Of a stretch of 57,437 nucleotides of DNA, positions 16,362 through 24,400 are shown one piece after another (positions within the stretch are counted from its first letter, which is position 1; each line of letters starts with the position of its first letter). Source of the stretch: a virus; IMG/VR virus record IMGVR_UViG_3300018481_000008, positions 1-57,437 of that record; one strand, written 5' to 3'. The translations under genes were made by a program, and so were the position numbers. The notes beneath the pieces were generated by a model. It searched no databases, was not told the DNA's origin, and worked only from the letters and a program-made list of their open reading frames with translations.

Positions 16362-16814
16362 GTGAAGATACTCACGATAGACCCAGGAGATACAACAGGC
16401 TTCGTAGAGGCAAAGATCGACACAACCCTGCTAAGACTAAAGCCGTTTCAAGGAAGATACACAGCTAATCAGTTCTACAACGTACTGATTAAGTGCAATC
16501 CCGAACAGGTACTATGTGAGAAGTTTGAATGTCGTCAGCACAACACGTTAGGTATGAGCATGACTAGTGCACATCTAATTGGTGTAACGATGTTGTACTG
16601 TGAAGAGTACGATATTCCACTTAGAATGCAAGATCCATCTTTTGGTGAAGGTGGCTTCTTTAAAGGTATGAACAATCTAAAGAAAGCCGGTGTGTATATC
16701 GGCGGTGAGCCATACCATCATGCTATGGAAGCTATGCGCGGCTTCATGCAATGGTTTACATTCGGCCCTGGCTACAAGTACCACAACAAGCAGCAGATTG
16801 AGCTAATCAAATGA
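16362..16814 (+). CDS. RuvC-like Holliday-junction resolvase
   Basis: 150 residues, GTG start. ILTIDPGDTTGF (D7), VLCEKFE (E53) and the C-terminal HHAMEAMRGF place acidic residues as in the RNase H-fold RuvC family. The usual C-terminal D is replaced here by M/E. Resolves branched DNA before packaging. Follows a 47-bp gap containing GGCGCTCAGGAGCC, a short hairpin. Confidence 0.75.
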   Translation: MKILTIDPGDTTGFVEAKIDTTLLRLKPFQGRYTANQFYNVLIKCNPEQVLCEKFECRQHNTLGMSMTSAHLIGVTMLYCEEYDIPLRMQDPSFGEGGFFKGMNNLKKAGVYIGGEPYHHAMEAMRGFMQWFTFGPGYKYHNKQQIELIK

Positions 16815-16948
16815 GATACGATTTTGTGATCGTGATTCCATACTCGCAGCAGACAGAAGTGAAAGATCGTCTTGCAAAGGGTTGGGAACCATTCGCAATG
16901 TATGTGGACGATGGTACGCTCTGGATTGCGCTGAGACTACCATCGTGA
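16811..16948 (+). CDS. Small DUF1737-like protein
   Basis: 45 residues; ATGA overlap with the resolvase. The pattern (V-x-VIPYSQQTEVKDRLAKGWEPF, then short strands) is that of tiny phage proteins of the DUF1737 type with LxxGWEP. Its stop overlaps the next GTG. Confidence 0.6.
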   Translation: MRYDFVIVIPYSQQTEVKDRLAKGWEPFAMYVDDGTLWIALRLPS

Positions 16949-17310
16949 TTAGACGTGAAGTTATGGAAGCGCACTTCCCCGACTTCGTAAAGAAGGTCGA
17001 TAAGCTAGTTAGAGAGGCCGATGATTTCTGCCGTGAAGTTTGTCCACCACCACAGAGTAAACATATCTCTAAGAAGAAAACGCCGCGCTCTAAAAAGCAC
17101 AATGATCCCCGTCAATCAAAGATCCGTATTGAGATACTAGCCACTCTTGATATATATGGACTAATGAGACTTAAGGATATTGCGAGGTTATCGAATTATG
17201 GGTACGAAAGTGTAGCTGCTAAGATTCGTGATATGAAGGCCGAAGGGGAAGTTGTTAGTCCTGAACGTGGGTTCTACAAAAAAGGAGCACCTAGGCAGGA
17301 GAGAACCTAG
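16945..17310 (+). CDS. Winged-helix DNA-binding protein
   Basis: 121 residues starting at GTG 16945, which overlaps the preceding TGA. Two cysteines in the N-terminal helix region, a basic linker (KKKTPRSKKH), then a winged helix about residues 58-115 (ATLDIYGLMRLKDIARLSNY, a recognition helix, then KAEGEVVSPERGFY). Last gene of the early plus-strand run. Its final codons form the minus-strand terminator. Confidence 0.65.
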   Translation: MIRREVMEAHFPDFVKKVDKLVREADDFCREVCPPPQSKHISKKKTPRSKKHNDPRQSKIRIEILATLDIYGLMRLKDIARLSNYGYESVAAKIRDMKAEGEVVSPERGFYKKGAPRQERT

Positions 17311-17314
17311 GTGC
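17278..17314 (-). terminator. Rho-independent terminator of the late operon
   Basis: On the minus strand GCACCTAGG and CCTAGGTGC (plus 17287-17295 and 17306-17314) form a 9-bp perfect stem with a 10-nt loop, followed by TCC and six T (plus A-run 17278-17283). It lies within the 3' end of the convergent plus-strand gene. On the plus strand there is no T-run. Confidence 0.85.
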
Positions 17315-17347
17315 CCCATATCGCCGCGTCGCGCAGCGAACTTTAAG

Positions 17348-17641
17348 TTAAGGCTTAGGAGCTAGAGTCGTAGGAGCAATGACCGGAGGGGATTCAGCAT
17401 TAACGTAAGCTGACTCTACGCCAGGTAGTCCCTGAGCAGTACCACTATTACCGACTTTACTAGCAATAACTCCCTTGATTACTGCAATGATACCGGCGAT
17501 TGCAGCAACCTTTGCTTTAGTCCAAAAGTCGGCATCCACACTCTCTGTCGCACCGTCAACAAAGAGCAGAGCGCCAAATGTCTGTAGGAACGTCCAAATA
17601 GAACGTTCCGCCAGATCAAGTAGAAATGCCTTGTTAAACAC
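17348..17641 (-). CDS. Holin, r1t type
   Basis: 97 residues. SIWTFLQTFGALLF, then DADFWTKAKVAAIAGIIAVIKGVIASKVGN follow the r1t-holin pattern common in actinophages: an amphipathic first segment, a second transmembrane segment and a GTA-like end, here followed by a proline-rich tail. Forms the membrane hole that releases or activates the endolysin. Last gene of the late operon. Confidence 0.82.
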   Translation of the reverse strand: MFNKAFLLDLAERSIWTFLQTFGALLFVDGATESVDADFWTKAKVAAIAGIIAVIKGVIASKVGNSGTAQGLPGVESAYVNAESPPVIAPTTLAPKP

Positions 17642-17649
17642 GTTTCTCC

Positions 17650-17736
17650 TTAGAATGCATTAGTTCCAGCAAATACGACAATCACCATACAAACAGCAAT
17701 GATGATGAGACATACATCAGCTACGGTGAGATTCAT
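17650..17736 (-). CDS. Tiny single-TM protein in the lysis cassette
   Basis: 28 residues, ATG with GGAGAG upstream. Residues 9-23 are a hydrophobic segment (CLIIIAVCMVIVVFAG). It sits between endolysin and holin, suggesting a holin partner or antiholin. Confidence 0.5.
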   Translation of the reverse strand: MNLTVADVCLIIIAVCMVIVVFAGTNAF

Positions 17737-17743
17737 TACTCTC

Positions 17744-18526
17744 CTAGGGTGTTACATCGAAGTGCAAGTAACAGTTGATAGAACGATAGTTATGCGGATA
17801 GTGCCCCATAGGATAACCTCCCATCGAGTACACATGCATACCGCTATCACCTTCCCAACCTGCTACGTGAGTAGGACTACCTCTAGAGAACGCAGGGGAA
17901 TTAAAAGCGGTGAAACCATACATCACCATATCTCCTGGTTCCATATCTAGACGCCTACACTTTATGCCTCCGGCCATTAGCGTACCTGTGTACCCTAGAC
18001 CGTTGTAGGACATTCGTGATCCACCGACAACATTAGGATTCTTCGCATTAGCAGCGTCGTATCCTAGGATCATGGTGCCGGAACAGTCAATAGCTCTAGG
18101 TACTCGAAAGTCCATATCTACTCCATGCATAAATGGTCTGGACTGTGAGTAGCGAATAGAGCCTCTGCTTGCGTACATGCGTCGCCATGCAGCTACGATG
18201 TTCCCACGAATAACATCTTCTGGCGATACGTGATAACGTTCGTATTCAGCCTCCATGATCTTTACTGCGACAGGATCAAAAGCCATACCGGGCTTGCCCT
18301 TGGCTTTCGTATCCTCTAGATTGTTATGTGCCCTAGGACCATAGCCTGCTGGCTTACGGCCATGCTTCTTGTGCAGCGCATATACGGCATTTCTCATACC
18401 GACGCCATAGACGTTAGTAAAGTTTCCCCATTCCATAAAGCCCGCACGACTTAGTGCGCGTTTCACCGCAATCACGTCCGGCCCTCTCGTGCCAAAGACT
18501 AGACTACGGGGAAGTGGTACTTCCAT
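17744..18526 (-). CDS. Endolysin: peptidoglycan-binding plus NlpC/P60-type peptidase
   Basis: 260 residues. Residues 8-72 resemble a peptidoglycan-binding domain (GTRGPDVIAVKRALSRAGF, then a Y-G-x-x-x-x-A-V-x-x-hydrophobic pattern). Residues 143-235 fit an NlpC/P60 endopeptidase with C148 in AIDCSG and H220 in PTHVAGWEG. It would cut the peptide part of peptidoglycan at lysis. No signal peptide, so it depends on the holin. Confidence 0.82.
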   Translation of the reverse strand: MEVPLPRSLVFGTRGPDVIAVKRALSRAGFMEWGNFTNVYGVGMRNAVYALHKKHGRKPAGYGPRAHNNLEDTKAKGKPGMAFDPVAVKIMEAEYERYHVSPEDVIRGNIVAAWRRMYASRGSIRYSQSRPFMHGVDMDFRVPRAIDCSGTMILGYDAANAKNPNVVGGSRMSYNGLGYTGTLMAGGIKCRRLDMEPGDMVMYGFTAFNSPAFSRGSPTHVAGWEGDSGMHVYSMGGYPMGHYPHNYRSINCYLHFDVTP

Positions 18527-18645
18527 TATTTTTCTGCTCCTTCTGCTGCTTCTTCAGTTTCCTCTTCATCCTCTTCCTGTGGAGTATCTGAGGGATCACT
18601 AGGATCGTCCGGTGCGGGTAGTTCTTCCTCAGTTACTTCATGCAT
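18526..18645 (-). CDS. Small very acidic protein
   Basis: 39 residues, with AAGGAGG upstream of ATG. About half the residues are D or E, without aromatic residues. The stop overlaps the endolysin start (TAATG). Function unknown; it could be a coupling peptide or a disordered regulator of the lysin. Confidence 0.55.
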   Translation of the reverse strand: MHEVTEEELPAPDDPSDPSDTPQEEDEEETEEAAEGAEK

Positions 18646-18654
18646 GATTCCTCC

Positions 18655-18786
18655 TTAACGCCAGAATACTTCTAGGACAATTGAAGCCAATCCTACTACT
18701 GTGAAAAATAGTAGTGTAGTAGGATTCTTAAGAGCTATTTGTTTAGACTTATTGTGTATCGCTGCTACTGTTTTGTCAGAAATCAT
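18655..18786 (-). CDS. Small single-TM protein
   Basis: 43 residues: a basic N-terminal half (IHNKSKQIALKNP) then a transmembrane segment, residues 24-40 (LLFFTVVGLASIVLEVF). N-in topology is likely. Located in the lysis cassette and overlapping the preceding gene. Confidence 0.5.
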   Translation of the reverse strand: MISDKTVAAIHNKSKQIALKNPTTLLFFTVVGLASIVLEVFWR

Positions 18787-18985
18787 CTTTGATTTCCGAA
18801 GTGTCAATGTAACGAGTAATTGGGAAGCCCATCATTAATAATGCTGCCATTACGATGCTCCGATCAGTTACTTCCGACCAAAACGCTTCGTACAGTATAA
18901 TGCATAATCCACACAAAGAAACTAATGTTCTCCATAGCATGTATCCTTTAAATAACGTTCCTTTCTTTTTTCCTTCGTTTTGCAT
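18776..18985 (-). CDS. Small two-TM protein, possible second holin
   Basis: 69 residues. KKK at the N-terminus, hydrophobic segments about 17-34 (TLVSLCGLCIILYEAF) and 44-54 (IVMAALLMMGF), and an acidic end. Together with its neighbours it makes four small membrane or acidic genes around the endolysin. Confidence 0.55.
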   Translation of the reverse strand: MQNEGKKKGTLFKGYMLWRTLVSLCGLCIILYEAFWSEVTDRSIVMAALLMMGFPITRYIDTSEIKDDF

Positions 18986-19456
18986 TTAGAGTTCCGCCGG
19001 GAATTGGACCGGGGCCAAATCAAACCAAGTAGAACTGCCTACTTCTGGAACAATCAACCCATTGGCGTCTAGACGACAACTCCCAAAAAGACCATTTGAC
19101 ACACAAGCAAATCTAATATAGCCAAGTGAGAAACCGGGGCTAACATTAGGTCTAAACCCTATGGGTAGTGTAAAAGCTGCCGTACCTATTGTACCAGTTT
19201 TGATTAAGCCTCTTAGATGAACAATACCTGCTGCATCACGCATAAAAGCAGCGCGATGGTTCCCGTCTGAACCTGAGCTAAAATTAATCCAACTGTTTTG
19301 AAATGCAGGTGCTCCGGTAGTACCAACCTCGATCCACTTAGTAGAACGATCGTATTGACGTACATTGCCAATTTCTTCCCGCAGCTTTCCCTGTTCACTA
19401 TGAATATCAGGGAGGATGCCTCTACGCTTATATGCTCGTCTATCGTGAATACTCAT
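18986..19456 (-). CDS. Minor tail / receptor-binding-type protein
   Basis: 156 residues. After a short helical N-terminus (QGKLREEIGNVRQY) the protein is beta-rich: WIEVGTTGAPAFQNSWINF, AAFMRDAAGIVHLRGLI and FTLPIGFRP, a pattern common in tail-tip or fibre head domains of actinophages. Last of the tail genes, overlapping the hub-like gene by four bases. Confidence 0.6.
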   Translation of the reverse strand: MSIHDRRAYKRRGILPDIHSEQGKLREEIGNVRQYDRSTKWIEVGTTGAPAFQNSWINFSSGSDGNHRAAFMRDAAGIVHLRGLIKTGTIGTAAFTLPIGFRPNVSPGFSLGYIRFACVSNGLFGSCRLDANGLIVPEVGSSTWFDLAPVQFPAEL

Positions 19457-20589
19457 GTGGAGGAAAGTGGTAGATTGAGGGTTGCGGTATATTCTGTAAC
19501 ACCATCATTCTCTACAGAACATTCAAGTGCCATTACAGTAAAGGTGTCGTTTATATCAATCCATCCAAGATCAGCTTTCAATCCAACTCGCACACCCGGC
19601 CAGAAATATTCTCTAAACCAGGGAGAGAATTTTTCAGGTTCTTCTACCCATTTTACCTGAATTTCAATATCAGGAATAAGTGCTTCTTCAAGACTAGATG
19701 CGACCAATGTAGAAAGATTAGTGTAGGCATTGGGGCCAGTAAATTCTTCGGAAATATCCCATCTACGATAAGCTGACATACCGTTATTACCAAGAACTGC
19801 TTTCTTAGCACTTGGTCCTGATGCAAGACCGAAAAACCAAGTTCCTCTAATACCTCCATGTCTAAAAGATACTAACTCACAATTGCCACCCCGCGGGTTA
19901 GCATCGAAATCGTAAGCCGGAGTATCAATAGTAGAATAACGAGGTAGTAAGTTACTAGGAAAGTCATAGTTCCCATACTGATCTAATCGCAGGTAATAAT
20001 TTTCGGTGGAATCTCCAAGAGAAAACAAATCAGTAATATGCTGCCAGAGAGTTCTTGTATCCCCCGGTTCAACTCTATATCGAAACCCCGATCCAGTAGG
20101 ACTGGGGGCACCTGTGAACGAGGGAACAAAACTGTAATTGACATAACCTGTAGCTTCGCTGATTAATTTATAGACTAGGTAGTCGATGGTATCAGTATAA
20201 TCAAAGACAGTACCATTTGTACTATCCAAGAAAGTTGAAGTTCTGTAATTTGAATTCGGATCTCTAGGCCACATGATTCGTTCTAGATAATGTAGATAGT
20301 CTTTACCTGCTACCTTCATCATACGGGTGTTAAAGTAATCATCAATTGTAACTTCCGTATGAAATCCTCGCGTGATCCACTGACCACCATTACGATTCAA
20401 CAACTGCCAATCTGTACGATAAGGTTTTGTTCGTAATTGGTGCGCTAGGTGATTGTTAGCAATTGGCATATCGTAGGTAATGTAACCAGGGCCGTCAACA
20501 GTTACGCCCCAACGGAGATTTAAAGGAGTTACTTCTCCAATAATTCCTCCCGAAGTTTCGTAATGATATACTAGCCAGTCAGTAGCCAT
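19453..20589 (-). CDS. Minor tail protein (baseplate-hub / Gp37-like)
   Basis: 378 residues, beta-rich. Its position after the Dit-like gene and its pattern (NRNGGQWITRGFHTEV, KVAGKDYLHYLERIMW) are like the Gp37-type siphoviral tail proteins. Probably part of the tail tip. Confidence 0.62.
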   Translation of the reverse strand: MATDWLVYHYETSGGIIGEVTPLNLRWGVTVDGPGYITYDMPIANNHLAHQLRTKPYRTDWQLLNRNGGQWITRGFHTEVTIDDYFNTRMMKVAGKDYLHYLERIMWPRDPNSNYRTSTFLDSTNGTVFDYTDTIDYLVYKLISEATGYVNYSFVPSFTGAPSPTGSGFRYRVEPGDTRTLWQHITDLFSLGDSTENYYLRLDQYGNYDFPSNLLPRYSTIDTPAYDFDANPRGGNCELVSFRHGGIRGTWFFGLASGPSAKKAVLGNNGMSAYRRWDISEEFTGPNAYTNLSTLVASSLEEALIPDIEIQVKWVEEPEKFSPWFREYFWPGVRVGLKADLGWIDINDTFTVMALECSVENDGVTEYTATLNLPLSST

Positions 20590-21420
20590 TTAAATTGTGT
20601 AGGAGTTGTGCCAGTAGGTATAAAGTTGGGTTGCACCGCTAGTTCCTGTTCCATTGAGTCTTACATTCTTACCAAGAGCGCCCACAGTTCGGGGATCAAA
20701 CGGTGTCCAACCAAAAATAGCGTCTATGAAGGGATACAGATTACTTCCCGCGCCTGAGTAGATATAACGGTATCTTGGCTTTATCGAAACGGTGACGCCC
20801 GAACTAACCGTAAAGGAGGACATACTAAGAATAGTATTACCCTGCCAAAGAATCTGCGGATTAGTAATCGGCCCGACAATGAGGAACTCGGGCCAAGATG
20901 GTGCATTGCCAATACCAAAGTTACCTAGTGACAAGTTCGTATTTGGATTACCTTGTACAGTCTGTTGGTTCTGCCCACGGAACCAAGGATCATTACCGCC
21001 TAATACAAGACGCCAGTTACTAATTGTTGCTCCTGCTAGACCAATGGGAATTTGTGATGGTCCAATTAGCGAAGCATCTAGTACCCATACTTCGCTCTGG
21101 CCCGTCATTTGGATCTTTAACTCACCTAGAGTCAAGACAGGGACTATTGAAGTGAACTGCTGAGCAAACGCTAAACGCTCAGTCCAATACCCTGTAGGAG
21201 TATTGTGCATAACGTCACCTTCCATCTGCACAACAAGCCTACCAAGAGTGGTTGGTGTGGGAATTAGTCCTGGGCTATAAGGAACATCTTGTTGGTTATG
21301 GCGCACACTCTCAATACTAGCTTCAAAACCTTTAAGCGCGCAGCCAACGCCATTGACTACATTGTTGAGATTGTAGTCTGTAGACATTGAGGCATTACGG
21401 AATAAGATTGAGTCAATCAT
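20590..21420 (-). CDS. Distal tail protein (Dit)-like
   Basis: 276 residues directly downstream of the tape measure gene, the usual Dit position. Beta-rich, with LEGDVMHNTP-like and WRLVLGGNDPWFRG segments. No sharp motif, so the call is mostly positional. Confidence 0.6.
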   Translation of the reverse strand: MIDSILFRNASMSTDYNLNNVVNGVGCALKGFEASIESVRHNQQDVPYSPGLIPTPTTLGRLVVQMEGDVMHNTPTGYWTERLAFAQQFTSIVPVLTLGELKIQMTGQSEVWVLDASLIGPSQIPIGLAGATISNWRLVLGGNDPWFRGQNQQTVQGNPNTNLSLGNFGIGNAPSWPEFLIVGPITNPQILWQGNTILSMSSFTVSSGVTVSIKPRYRYIYSGAGSNLYPFIDAIFGWTPFDPRTVGALGKNVRLNGTGTSGATQLYTYWHNSYTI

Positions 21421-24400
21421 TCTGCAAACGTATTCCTCACATTGAAGGCAGCGCGACTAAGCACCTGTTCTAGTGACTCACTCTGAACTGCGTGTACTGG
21501 ACCAATCTGAATTGTGGTCGTAGAAGCAGGTACAGATGCAGCCGTGGTACTAGTCATTGCCATAGGTTGAGACGCAGCACCACCACCGCTACCGCCAGTA
21601 CCGGAACTGATTACCTTACCGTTACTATCAATGATAGTACCGTCTGGAAGTCTATAGAACTGACCACCGCCTGCACCACCCATACCTCCAATTGGTACTG
21701 CGCCCGAAGGTAATGGGCTACCGGGGGTAACACCAGGCATGTTAGGCATCTTGCCCTCTAGGAGATTCTGGAAGAGATTGCCAAAGAAGTTAAGTAGTGC
21801 CTGCTGTTCACTTGCTACGCCAGCGATAATTGCAGAAGCAACGTTCGCTCCGTGTCGATACCAAATATCTAGCTGATCCTGCATTAGCTTGTTGGTTGCG
21901 GTGTTCACTTTCTCCTGCGCAGTTTTCCATAGTGACACGTACTGGTTTAGTTCAGTTTGAGTCATGCTATTGAGCGCATTCATATAGGGCAGACCTTCTG
22001 GCCCCATCTGTGCAAGCTGCTTAATGATTTCTTCCGGCAAACCACGCTTACGAAGATCATCTAGCACTTTCTCAAACGTATCAAAGCCTGCAATTTGTGT
22101 CCGTAGACCACTGATAACATCAGCACCCGTAAGTGCTTTAGGTGCCTGATTCAAGAGATTGTTTAGCACGTCGGTTAAGCTTACGATATTTGCAGCTAGT
22201 TCCTTAGTAGCATTGAGAGTTGCCTGTCCTACAGCATCTTGACCTTCTCGCCACAGCTTGACGTATTCTGCAATCTGTTCAGCAGTTGCATTGTCTAGAA
22301 TCTTTAGTGAGTCAAGTGCTTCCGGGCCTAGCTCTTTCAATTGCGCTGCTAGATCAGCCGGTAGCTTACCAGCTAGAGAGGTAAGCGTACTCTGCCAATC
22401 CTTAAAGCGACCTACCTGCCCCTTTAGGTCTTGGAATAGATCATCGAAACCTAGTGCTACGCCCCACTCCTTCTTACTAGCTACGCCAGGATCGTTCTGT
22501 AGGAATTCACCAGCAAATAGCTGTCCTAGTGCTTGCTGCATAGAATCGTGAACTTCTCTAATCTGGCCCTGCAAGTCCTCAATCTGGCTACGGTAGTCAT
22601 CTACCTGAGTCTGCCATTCCTCTGTGGCGCTCTTAAAGCCTTCGCCGATCTTGTTCTCTAGACCCTGGAATAGCGGTCCCATGTTGTTCTCTGCAATGTC
22701 GTGTAGCTCGTTCCATGTATCAAGCAGCTTGTTAGCTGCGGTTTCTTTAAAGTCCTTTAGCTGATCTAGTGTGTTCTGCTTCCAGTTCTTGATATCTTCT
22801 AGCGATTCGATCTGTGAGCGTCTAATCTGACCCTGCATCTGATTCCACGCTCTAATGTACTTCTTAAACTCAGCAGGGCTAGCTGTCGCAAGCAGCTTGA
22901 TGTACTTCAAGCCGTCAATACCTAGCTCACGTAGATCATCAAGTAGACCGCGTGGAGCACCCTTGCGCTTAAGTTGATCTAGCGACTTATTGAACGCAAG
23001 CATATCTCTTACCTGACCCTTAGCATCCTTTAGTAGATCGCCAAAGGAAAGTCCCTTGCGTAAGCGCATCTTTGCTGCTTTCTCGCCAAACTCGTCAGCG
23101 CGAATCTTGTCGATTTGCTTCTTCGACTTCTTGAACTTAGCGAGAGCATCCTTCTGCTGCTGTAGATACTTGTCCAGCTTAAGCTGTGAGAACACTCCGG
23201 TATCACCAATAGCTTCAATCTTCTGATTCTTCTTTTGTAGGAATGCACCATTGAATAGGTCCATTACTAACGAAGCTGTCTTTTCGATCTTCTCCTTTTG
23301 GAGCAGACCTTTAATGATACCGTCGATCATGCTCTGACCAAGTGGAATGAAGAGTTTAGCGGGAGAACCTTCTCCTGCTGCTTCACCGCCGGCTGCTCTT
23401 GCTCTTGCTACAATTGCTGCCATAGCATTCGACACGGCATCGCTGCTATAGATTCCTGCTGCAACGCCCGAAGCAATACTAGCACCTAGAGAAGCTAGAA
23501 TACCCATATTGGGAATGCTTACGGTAATACTTTGCTTGATAGGACTCTTGAATGCGTTTTCGATTGTAGTACGAGCAGGTCCAGGCTTTGCCTTTGGAAT
23601 GATTGGAGGAATCTTTAGACCACCCATCCAACCCGGAGCTAGCTTAGGCTTACTTAGCTTAGTTGGAATGTTGAGGACACCCTTCTTAAGCGGCCCTTTG
23701 CCCTGAGATAGAATCTCTGCATTAGTTAGCTGATTAGCTTTGCCTGCTGCAATCTTAATATCCGCACTAAGCTTGATCTTCTCGGCGCGCCACTTACCAA
23801 TGAACGTTCTCATCTTCGTGTTGGCTGCGCCAGTATCTAGATTTAGTGCGATCTTAAAGAACTTGTTGAGTTGGTCAGGCGTCATTAACTTGCCAGTCTG
23901 ACGCTGGAAGTCCATAGCCATACGCCGCATATCTGCCGTGATGTTCTTAGGCAGCATGTTCATGTTCTGTAAGACAGTGATTACCTTATTGAAGCTCGTC
24001 TGAGCAGTTAGAGAGCCACGATTAACTTCCGTAGCCCAACTCTTAATCTGACGCTCTGAGGCTGCGATCTTCTGATTCAGTCTATCTAGCTCGGCCGCAA
24101 CTAGTCCCCGACCTCTGGGGGGAGTGGCAGCTAATTGCTGTTCTAGTACCTTACGGCGCTGTAGTAGTTCTGCGTGCTTTAGCTGTGCAGTACCTAACTG
24201 CGCTAGTGCAATTCGCTGTCGTGCAAGGTAATCACTAAAGCCGCCAGTTGCTACACGTAGGTTGTTGTAGGTCGTAGTGAGATTAGCTAGGACTCTAGCG
24301 CGATCAATGAATGCTTGATTAAGCTGCAACTGAATTTCACTACGCTCACCACCCTTTGCTGTCTTTAGCTGTCGCTGTAGATCAGCGATGGTTTTCTTCA

